8,819 bases of DNA from an uncultured Erysipelotrichaceae bacterium (lineage in GTDB: Bacteria > Bacillota_I > Bacilli_A > Acholeplasmatales > Anaeroplasmataceae): NCBI GenBank assembly GCA_902783745.1, contig CACZRY010000165.1:1-8819 (forward strand), in the 5' to 3' direction. The translations under genes and the position numbers were made by a program. This document shows, piece after piece, positions 1 to 4,820 of the stretch. The notes under the pieces are model-generated. The model did not search any database, was not told the DNA's origin, and saw nothing but the letters and a program-made list of their open reading frames with translations. Each line of letters begins with the position of its first letter. Position 1 is the first letter of the stretch.

Positions 1-435
1 AAATATAAAGAAGATTTCATTAGATTGAATATTAATTGGATTGAAAAACTATTTGAAATAGAACAAATAGATATTGATTCATTTAATACTATTGATGATA
101 AAATTAAAAATGGTGCAAATATATTTTTTAATATAGAGGATGGTGTTGTTATTGCATGTGCAATGATTGAACCATTTATTGGTGATGACATTTGGGAAAT
201 TAGCAAGGTTGCAGCAATAAATTTGGGCTCTAAGAGGCATGCAAGTTATCCTTTAATAGAAAAATGTATTTGTTATGCAAAAGAACATGGTGCCAAAGAA
301 ATAAAAATTATAACAAATTCAAAATGTAAAGCAGCGATACATGTATATGAAAAATTTGGATTCAAAAAATTTTATGATGAATCTCTTTTAAAGTTTTTTA
401 AAAGGGGAGACTATTTTATGAAAAAAGAACTCTAA
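1..435 (+). CDS. GNAT-family N-acetyltransferase, 5'-truncated by window edge
   Basis: This is the C-terminal part of a GCN5-related acetyltransferase, which would move an acetyl group from acetyl-CoA to an unknown amine. The frame is open from base 1 and reads KYKEDFIRLNINWIEKLFEIE, so the TTG at 25 is an internal Leu codon and the true start lies upstream. The pattern F-x-x-LN-x-x-WI-x-x-x-F-x-IE-x-x-D, followed by an iff-phi-x-x-dG strand, is typical of one GNAT subgroup. The C-terminal A-I-H-V-Y-E-K-F-G-F-K-K motif (about codons 114-125 of the visible frame) is the classic GNAT motif B end. Oddly, the acetyl-CoA pyrophosphate loop, normally R/Q-x-x-G-x-G/A, reads S-K-R-H-A-S (229-246), with both glycines missing. 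Activity or cofactor use may be altered. The gene ends in a terminator directly at the stop codon. Family call is firm; substrate is unknown. Confidence 0.8.
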   Translation, partial: KYKEDFIRLNINWIEKLFEIEQIDIDSFNTIDDKIKNGANIFFNIEDGVVIACAMIEPFIGDDIWEISKVAAINLGSKRHASYPLIEKCICYAKEHGAKEIKIITNSKCKAAIHVYEKFGFKKFYDESLLKFFKRGDYFMKKEL

Positions 436-452
436 TTTTAGAGCTCTTTTTT
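421..452 (+). terminator. Intrinsic terminator of the GNAT gene
   Basis: An A-tract, a stem (GA-x-CTCTAA / TTAGAG-x-TC with one mismatch) and a six-T run form a Rho-independent terminator. The stop codon TAA (433-435) lies inside the stem, so the hairpin overlaps the last codons. The A-run on one side and T-run on the other would let it work in both directions. Confidence 0.8.
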
Positions 453-463
453 CATAAATATAT

Positions 464-485
464 TATTTAAACTCCAGTTTAAATA
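464..485. promoter_or_regulatory. Operator-like 22-nt inverted repeat upstream of the zinc-ribbon gene
   Basis: Two perfect 10-nt arms, TATTTAAACT and AGTTTAAATA, are separated by CC. The repeat lies just upstream of, or touching, the expected -35 position of the promoter whose -10 is at 509-514. No T-run follows it, so it is not a terminator. Position and symmetry suit a dimeric regulator, but the regulator is unknown and A/T-rich palindromes can arise by chance. Confidence 0.45.
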
Positions 486-505
486 TTTAATTGTAATATG
501 TTTAA

Positions 506-514
506 TGTTATAAT
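506..514 (+). promoter_or_regulatory. Extended -10 promoter for the zinc-ribbon gene
   Basis: TGTTATAAT is a perfect TATAAT (509-514) preceded by the TGN extension. The -35 hexamer at 17-bp spacing is weak (TTTAAT, 486-491), as is usual when an extended -10 is present. The Shine-Dalgarno GAGGTG (525-530) and ATG at 538 follow. Confidence 0.6.
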
Positions 515-537
515 TTCTTCAGTTGAGGTGTTTTTAG

Positions 538-1185
538 ATGAAGAAGTGTAATAATTGTAATAATTTTGTTGATGATACTGCAGTATTTTGCCCTATTTGC
601 GGTGGTAAAATTGGTGATAGTATTAAAGAAGAATATAAAGAATCACATTTAAAAAAAGATGCAAATAATAGTGTTAAGGTAGATTCTAGATCAGTAAGAA
701 AGTTTATACAAACTATTAAAAATGTTAGATTTTTTGTGGGTCATTTAATAATTATTATAGCTTCACTTACTAGTGCTATTGTTTTAATTACATTAAGCAT
801 TAACAATTTAATGTTAAAACATCAAGAATTTGCTAGTGCCACAGGTACTGTTATAGAAATAAAAGAAAAAGAAGTATATAGTGAGTTATATGAAAGGAAT
901 ATAACTGAGTATTATTATGTTATGTCATATAAATATAATGATAAAGAATATTTATATTATATGGATGAAGGAGTTAAGAATAAGGGTGAAATTGGTGATA
1001 CATTCACATTGTATTTTTTAGTTGATCACCCAGAAGAAGCCGCACTTGAATCGCCAGAAGGATTGATTCTTGTTGGTAAGGTTGTTTTCGGCGTTGGAAT
1101 TGGTATGTCTGTAATTTGTTTAATTAATATATTCATTCTATCATTTAAGTTTGTAAGGGCATCTAAAAGTGTATGTTATTATTAA
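538..1185 (+). CDS. Zinc-ribbon membrane protein with DUF3592-like domain
   Basis: This 215-residue protein has an N-terminal zinc-ribbon knuckle pair (C4-x2-C7 and C18-x2-C21). A charged linker follows (about 28-62), then a transmembrane helix at about 65-90. A DUF3592-like segment spans about 98-172, with A-T-G-T-V-I-E-I near the start, a tyrosine-rich strand pair and a G-D-T-F-T-L-Y-F-L-V-D-x-x-P end. A second helix lies at about 176-203. Two helices suggest that both termini are cytoplasmic, with the DUF3592 domain outside, and the zinc ribbon inside. Function is unknown; such proteins are common in Firmicutes and are often annotated only as zinc-ribbon or DUF3592 proteins. ATG 538 is supported by GAGGTG at 525-530. 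The gene stands alone between two terminators, convergent with the pectate lyase gene. Domain layout is fairly sure; role is not assigned. Confidence 0.75.
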   Translation: MKKCNNCNNFVDDTAVFCPICGGKIGDSIKEEYKESHLKKDANNSVKVDSRSVRKFIQTIKNVRFFVGHLIIIIASLTSAIVLITLSINNLMLKHQEFASATGTVIEIKEKEVYSELYERNITEYYYVMSYKYNDKEYLYYMDEGVKNKGEIGDTFTLYFLVDHPEEAALESPEGLILVGKVVFGVGIGMSVICLINIFILSFKFVRASKSVCYY

Positions 1186-1189
1186 TAGT

Positions 1190-1225
1190 AAAAGGACTCT
1201 AAAGCATTGCTTTAAAGTCCTTTTT
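1190..1225. terminator. Bidirectional terminator between convergent genes
   Basis: The stem AAAGGACT-x-TAAAGC / GCTTTA-x-AGTCCTTT has one mismatch and a three-base ATT loop. It is flanked by an A-run on the left and a T-run on the right. It lies between the ends of the zinc-ribbon gene (1185) and the pectate lyase gene (1237, minus strand) and can serve both. Confidence 0.85.
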
Positions 1226-1236
1226 GTTAGTTGTTA

Positions 1237-2778
1237 TTAGAATCCTTGGCAGTTTCCTTTTAATGTAGCACCAGAGATATCGTTTTTACCATTCTTAGAA
1301 ATACAGCTATCGATAATAGCTTTACCGAATGTTACTTTATATCCTAATGCAGAAGGAGTACCTGATGCAGGCCAGTTATAATTTTTCTTCTTATTAGAAT
1401 CACCTGTACACTTTGTCATTGTAACAACACCATTTTGATTGTTTCTGTCGAAACCATTTGCGTAGTTACCTTTAGCTGTACAATTTGTAAGCTTATGATT
1501 TAATGGGTCTAAGTGTGCTTTTACACCAGAAGTCTTATTATCAACTCCACCCATCTTAAATCCATTACCATCACCATAAATACCATCACAGTATCCGTTA
1601 TAGTTAGCTTGGCAATTAACAAGAGTTACTGCACCATGTGCTGCATAGCAATCCCATCCATCATCTGAATTGTATTCTGCAATACAGCCTTCGAAGTAGT
1701 TACCTGTACCTGAATGTAATTTACATGCGAATCCATCAGCGTTTTCACCTTTTGAATCAGCATTATATGTAGATTTACAATTGTAGAATTTATTATTTGC
1801 GCCACCATTTGAAATTTGGAAGCCAGCATCATGATTCTTTGTAGCATTTACATTTCTAAATGTATTATTAGAACCTTCAATATAAATACCATTATCTGAT
1901 GCGTTCTTTACAGTAATATATTCAACAGTTGAACCTGAACCATTAAATGTAAGACCACGACCATTGCTACCAGAAGTTTGAGAGAAATCGATTGTAGCAT
2001 TGTTTGTACCCTTAATATTAACACCAGAAGGTACCTTTACTGCGCCAGACTTAACAGTACCATCAATAATAATTGTAGTACCACTCTTAGCCTTAGAAAT
2101 AGCAGATGCAAGTGTTGTTCCACCATTCTTTACAGTAATTGTATTTCCAGATGTTGATGTTGAACCAGAATTAGATCCCGAATTAGATCCAGAATTAGAT
2201 CCTGAATTTGAACCTGAATTAGATCCAGAGCTTGAACCACCTGATGTAGAACCAGATGAAGTGGAATTAGAATCTACTTGAATCTTATATAGGTTAATAT
2301 TACTATTTGATGAATATAAGTAAACATAACCACTAGATCCTGTGTAGTTGTAGCTCTTTGTTTGAGCAGAAGTTGAAGCGGCTAAAGTTCCCATTTGAGA
2401 ACCCTTTGAATTTGCAACTACAAGTGTACGTGAAGCTGAAGCGTCAAGTGTTACTTTAATAGTAGATGCACCAGATACTGGCACCTTAACACTTCTATAA
2501 CTTGTTGAACCACCGCCACCTAAAGCTAAGCAGTATGTGTAAGTTGTACCACTTACAGTTACAGAATTAGATTTAACTGCCATTGTCTTAGATGAATTAG
2601 CAGTTAAAGTAAGATTATCAACTGTTACAGTTGATTTAATTGTTCCTAGATTTTTAAAATTAGTATTTTTAAAATTCCAAGAAGTAGAAGATGCTGCAGA
2701 AACCTTCATTCCGGCTAAAAATGCAGCACACGCTAAGAGTGAAGCACACCCTAAAGCAATTTTCTTAATTAGACTCAT
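1237..2778 (-). CDS. Secreted pectate lyase, polysaccharide lyase family 9
   Basis: This 513-residue secreted enzyme should cleave polygalacturonate by Ca2+-dependent beta-elimination. A signal peptide covers about 1-28 (KK, hydrophobic core, cleavage near VSA-AS). A beta-rich domain follows (about 31-168), which I read as a possible carbohydrate-binding module of no family I can name. A Ser/Gly/Asn linker (about 171-212) contains five GSNS units. The parallel beta-helix catalytic domain (about 213-513) shows the PL9 hallmarks DAGFQIS, NADGFACK, NSDDGWD and GNGFKMGG. D348, D372, D373 and D376 have the same spacing (24, 1, 3) as the Ca2+ ligands D209/D233/D234/D237 of Erwinia Pel9A. K408 corresponds to its catalytic K273. 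Cysteines recur once per coil in NC-type turns (C334, C389, C433). No sortase motif, dockerin or S-layer domain is visible, so it is probably released. GAGGAGG precedes the ATG, and a cre site lies upstream. Family call is firm. Confidence 0.93.
   Translation of the reverse strand: MSLIKKIALGCASLLACAAFLAGMKVSAASSTSWNFKNTNFKNLGTIKSTVTVDNLTLTANSSKTMAVKSNSVTVSGTTYTYCLALGGGGSTSYRSVKVPVSGASTIKVTLDASASRTLVVANSKGSQMGTLAASTSAQTKSYNYTGSSGYVYLYSSNSNINLYKIQVDSNSTSSGSTSGGSSSGSNSGSNSGSNSGSNSGSNSGSTSTSGNTITVKNGGTTLASAISKAKSGTTIIIDGTVKSGAVKVPSGVNIKGTNNATIDFSQTSGSNGRGLTFNGSGSTVEYITVKNASDNGIYIEGSNNTFRNVNATKNHDAGFQISNGGANNKFYNCKSTYNADSKGENADGFACKLHSGTGNYFEGCIAEYNSDDGWDCYAAHGAVTLVNCQANYNGYCDGIYGDGNGFKMGGVDNKTSGVKAHLDPLNHKLTNCTAKGNYANGFDRNNQNGVVTMTKCTGDSNKKKNYNWPASGTPSALGYKVTFGKAIIDSCISKNGKNDISGATLKGNCQGF
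2167..2226 (-). repeat. Five 12-bp tandem repeats encoding the GSNS linker
   Basis: Five near-identical 12-bp units (plus strand pattern GAATTAGATCCN, with minor variants) encode Gly-Ser-Asn-Ser five times, residues 185-204 of the pectate lyase. They form the flexible linker between the N-terminal domain and the beta-helix. Copy number could change by slippage without a frameshift, because the unit is a multiple of three. Confidence 0.85.
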
Positions 2779-2789
2779 TTCTTATTATT

Positions 2790-2796
2790 CCTCCTC
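2790..2796 (-). promoter_or_regulatory. Shine-Dalgarno site of the pectate lyase gene
   Basis: GAGGAGG on the minus strand lies 11 nt before the ATG at 2778. It is the strongest ribosome-binding site near this start and supports it. Confidence 0.75.
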
Positions 2797-2813
2797 TAAA
2801 ATTTAATTAAGAT

Positions 2814-2822
2814 ATAATATCA
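2814..2822 (-). promoter_or_regulatory. Candidate extended -10 promoter of the pectate lyase gene
   Basis: The minus strand reads TGATATTAT, a TGN-extended -10 with one mismatch to TATAAT. The -35 position at 17-bp spacing (2837-2842) is only TTTTTA. A start near 2807 would give a leader of about 28 nt. The adjacent cre (2842-2857) would then be centred near -43, where CcpA binding could block RNA polymerase. Confidence 0.45.
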
Positions 2823-2841
2823 ATAGCACAAAAAAATAAAA

Positions 2842-2857
2842 ATGCAAGCGTTTTCAT
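2842..2857. promoter_or_regulatory. cre site (catabolite-responsive element, CcpA)
   Basis: ATGCAAGCGTTTTCAT matches the Gram-positive consensus WTGNAARCGNWWWCAW at every position. It sits immediately upstream of the proposed pectate lyase promoter. The expected role is repression by CcpA with HPr-Ser-P when a preferred sugar is present, which fits a pectin-degrading enzyme. An inverted AAGYGTTTTCA-like half (TGAAAACACTT, 2868-2878) follows 11 nt after the GTTTTCA half and may be a weak second site. Confidence 0.75.
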
Positions 2858-2884
2858 TAATTTTCATTGAAAACACTTTATTTT

Positions 2885-2899
2885 TGTGCAATTTGCACA
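2885..2899. promoter_or_regulatory. Perfect 15-nt palindrome, possible operator
   Basis: TGTGCAA-T-TTGCACA is a perfect inverted repeat with a one-base centre, in the divergent region between the pectate lyase gene and the GT2-like gene. It lies about 57 nt upstream of the expected start of the GT2-like transcript and about 85 nt upstream of the lyase transcript. There is no T-run, so it is not a terminator. A helix-turn-helix dimer site is plausible; the protein is unknown. Confidence 0.5.
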
Positions 2900-2933
2900 T
2901 CTAAAAATTTTAAAATACAAATATCTTTTATGA

Positions 2934-2942
2934 TGATATAAT
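2934..2942 (+). promoter_or_regulatory. Extended -10 promoter of the GT2-like gene
   Basis: TGATATAAT is a perfect TATAAT (2937-2942) with TGN extension and no convincing -35. The expected start near 2949 gives a short leader of about 17 nt before the TTG at 2966. Confidence 0.55.
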
Positions 2943-2965
2943 TTATTTGAAAGAAGTGATTTGAG

Positions 2966-4171
2966 TTGAATACATTTCAAATAATTTATGTAGTATGTAT
3001 TATTATGTTTTTAATATCATTAATTGTTTTACTTGCAGGTGTTGTTGCAAATAATAGAAAAAAATATAATACAGCAAATAAAAATCCAGATAATATATGC
3101 ATATTAATAAATGATATAAAAGATTCTAATAAGCTTAAATTATTATTAGATTCTATTAAAGACCAAGACTATAAAATTAATATGAAAGATATATTTGTAA
3201 TATTAGATAAAGATGATGAAATGTCTAAAATAGTATCCGAGTTTTATGGCATTAATATAATTAATTCTAATGAATCTAATTTTATGACTAAAGAATACAT
3301 ATTAAGCTTTGCAGTAGAAGAAATATTAAAAAGAAATAAGCATTATGATATATATTTCTTTATTAATTCTAATATTACATTAGATAAATCATATATTAAA
3401 AATATGGTTATATCATATACTAAAGGATATAACTATGGTATTGGTCTTAAGAAGTCTAAAGAAATATATAATGGTTTTATATTAAGAAGAATGTTATTTA
3501 ATTCTATATTTAATATTAATAATAGTATAAGAATGAAAGAGCATAAGAATATATATTTATCTAGTCAAGCATTTTATATTTCATCTAAAATAATAGATTA
3601 TTACAAAACATTCCCATGGCATTCATTAAATATATCTTATGAATTTAGTGTTAATGGAATGATTGAAGGATATAGCTCAATATATAATAAGAATGCTATA
3701 TATTATGAAGATATAAGTGATGATGTAATTGAATATAATAATACTAGATTACTTAAAATGAAAGGCTATATAGCAATAAGAAAAAAGAATAGAAAGCCAT
3801 TAAGAAGATTTAAGAAAAAGGATGCATCAGTATTTAATGAGCTTATAGGATTAAATCCTTTAAAGATAATGTTATTATCATTTATAGTTTTTTATTCAAC
3901 TATAGTAATTAATCTATTCTATAGACTTTCTAATAATTTAGCTATTGGTAATCATTTAGTATATACAATAGCTATACCATTAGGTATTTATTTAGCTTTA
4001 TTATTGTTTACTTTAGTTTTATTAATTAAAGAAAGAATAAATAATAAATTTAAGACAAGATATTTTATTCAAAATTTATTCTTTTTCCAATTCTTTTTGA
4101 TTTCATATATTGGAATATATATTAATGCATTATTACCTAATTTAAAAATAGATGAATTCAATAATAAATAA
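2966..4171 (+). CDS. Membrane GT2-like glycosyltransferase fold, probable pseudoenzyme
   Basis: This 401-residue protein is laid out like a processive-type family 2 glycosyltransferase. It has one N-terminal transmembrane helix (about 5-28), a GT-A-like domain (about 42-285) and three C-terminal helices (about 297-320, 329-354, 368-390). L-L-L-D-S-I-K-D-Q-D-Y (59-69) and I-L-D-K-D-D-E-M-S-K-I (79-89) match GT2 landmarks for the nucleotide-binding half. The usual D-x-D is N134-S-N136. The usual T-E-D before E-F-S is N222-I-S224. The usual Q-x-x-R-W is N-T-R-L-L-K-M-K-G (259-267). So the fold seems kept and the active-site residues lost, by my manual alignment. It may be a regulatory or scaffold partner. 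TTG 2966 is chosen because AAGAAGTGAT (2951-2960) lies just before it and the helix follows at once; the next in-frame ATG (residue 14) would cut into that helix. ATA isoleucine codons are far more common here than in serS. Confidence 0.6.
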   Translation: MNTFQIIYVVCIIMFLISLIVLLAGVVANNRKKYNTANKNPDNICILINDIKDSNKLKLLLDSIKDQDYKINMKDIFVILDKDDEMSKIVSEFYGINIINSNESNFMTKEYILSFAVEEILKRNKHYDIYFFINSNITLDKSYIKNMVISYTKGYNYGIGLKKSKEIYNGFILRRMLFNSIFNINNSIRMKEHKNIYLSSQAFYISSKIIDYYKTFPWHSLNISYEFSVNGMIEGYSSIYNKNAIYYEDISDDVIEYNNTRLLKMKGYIAIRKKNRKPLRRFKKKDASVFNELIGLNPLKIMLLSFIVFYSTIVINLFYRLSNNLAIGNHLVYTIAIPLGIYLALLLFTLVLLIKERINNKFKTRYFIQNLFFFQFFLISYIGIYINALLPNLKIDEFNNK

Positions 4172-4200
4172 TTGATTTAATTTAATCTTTTCTTTATAAT
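4172..4200 (+). promoter_or_regulatory. Promoter of the small membrane protein pair
   Basis: TTGATT (4172-4177) and TATAAT (4195-4200) are 17 bp apart, the optimal spacing. The -35 starts on the base after the stop codon of the GT2-like gene. There is no hairpin between that stop and 4229, so read-through from the GT2-like gene is also possible. Confidence 0.65.
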
Positions 4201-4228
4201 ATATTTAGTTATTTATTAGGAGCTTAAT

Positions 4229-4471
4229 ATGGAAAAAAGAAGCAAGATTAAAAGAATAATTTCAACATTACTAATTGTTACATCAGTTATATTATTTTTA
4301 GTTGGAATATTTTTCCTTACTGATGCAGTATGGGGATATTTTTCAATTGGAAAATATGGTGTAGATAAGGCAGCATGCTGGACTACTGCAGCGATATTAT
4401 TTGGTATTGCCTTATTAGTGTTAATAATACAAGGTTTATTCTTTAGTGAAAAGGATAATAAAAAGAAGTAA
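4229..4471 (+). CDS. Small two-helix membrane protein (80 aa), unknown function
   Basis: I do not recognise this family. The 80-residue product has a basic N-terminus (EKRSKIKR), a hydrophobic helix at about 10-32, and a short loop with W and Y residues (about 33-50). A second helix follows at about 51-72, then a charged tail (SEKDNKKK). The positive-inside rule puts both ends in the cytoplasm. AGGAG (4218-4222) lies 6 nt before the ATG. The stop codon is contiguous with the Shine-Dalgarno site of the next gene, so the two are coupled. It has its own promoter just after the GT2-like gene. Confidence 0.65.
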   Translation: MEKRSKIKRIISTLLIVTSVILFLVGIFFLTDAVWGYFSIGKYGVDKAACWTTAAILFGIALLVLIIQGLFFSEKDNKKK

Positions 4472-4476
4472 GGTGA
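4471..4476 (+). promoter_or_regulatory. Shine-Dalgarno site that fixes the TTG start at 4482
   Basis: AGGTGA lies 5 nt before TTG 4482 and begins on the last base of the upstream stop codon. It supports a TTG start (a second TTG at 4485 is the alternative) and translational coupling of the two 80-residue proteins. Confidence 0.65.
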
Positions 4477-4481
4477 TTTAG

Positions 4482-4724
4482 TTGTTGAATTATGTTAAAA
4501 ATAATTATAGACAATTATTTGTTGCGTTTTGTTATATTTTAATTGCAACAATTGTTTATACAGTACTTGCATCATCTATATGGAATTTATGGTATGTTAC
4601 ATTATTATGTGGTGTATTTGTATTTATAATTGGTGTTGTTATTGCATATTTTTATATTAGATTTTTAAATAAAGAAGCTAATATTAAAAAAGAGAATGAA
4701 TTAAATAAAGAAGATAGTAAGTAA
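4482..4724 (+). CDS. Small two-helix membrane protein (80 aa), coupled to the preceding gene
   Basis: I do not recognise this family. The 80-residue product starts MLNYVKNNYRQ and has helices at about 12-32 and 35-60, joined by a very short turn with W34 and W37. It ends in a long charged tail (about 61-80, rich in K, E and N). It starts with TTG 10 nt after the upstream stop. It is the last gene of the unit and is followed by a strong terminator. Equal length and topology suggest that the pair may form a hetero-oligomer, though I see no clear sequence similarity between them. Position next to a GT2-like membrane protein is the only hint to function. Confidence 0.62.
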   Translation: MLNYVKNNYRQLFVAFCYILIATIVYTVLASSIWNLWYVTLLCGVFVFIIGVVIAYFYIRFLNKEANIKKENELNKEDSK

Positions 4725-4729
4725 TATCT

Positions 4730-4762
4730 AATCCGTTATAGCGTTTTTATAACGGATTTTTT
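4730..4762 (+). terminator. Intrinsic terminator after the small membrane protein pair
   Basis: An 11-bp perfect stem (AATCCGTTATA / TATAACGGATT) with a seven-base loop is followed by a T-run. It separates this unit from the ABC exporter operon. Confidence 0.88.
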
Positions 4763-4763
4763 C

Positions 4764-4793
4764 TTGTAATATACGATGTTGTTATGATATAAT
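4764..4793 (+). promoter_or_regulatory. Promoter of the ABC exporter operon
   Basis: TTGTAA (4764-4769) and TATAAT (4788-4793) are 18 bp apart. TGA precedes TATAAT, making an extended -10. The -35 begins within a few bases of the preceding terminator, so the operon is compactly insulated. Confidence 0.7.
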
Positions 4794-4820
4794 CAAGGAA
4801 GTTATAGGAGGGAGTATAAA

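Noticed and set aside
25..27. TTG 25 as start of the GNAT gene
   Set aside because: The frame is open from base 1 and the upstream residues K-Y-K-E-D-F-I-R match the GNAT consensus, so the gene is truncated by the window edge.
1626..1847. Minus-strand 73-codon frame inside the pectate lyase gene
   Set aside because: It overlaps the PL9 catalytic domain in another frame and resembles no family.
2167..2226. CRISPR-like short repeats
   Set aside because: The units are 12-bp tandem coding repeats with no spacers.
2000..2281. Plus-strand 93-codon open frame rich in Pro-Glu-Leu-Asp repeats
   Set aside because: It is antisense to the pectate lyase linker; its repeats are the mirror of the GSNS codons, and it has no ribosome site.
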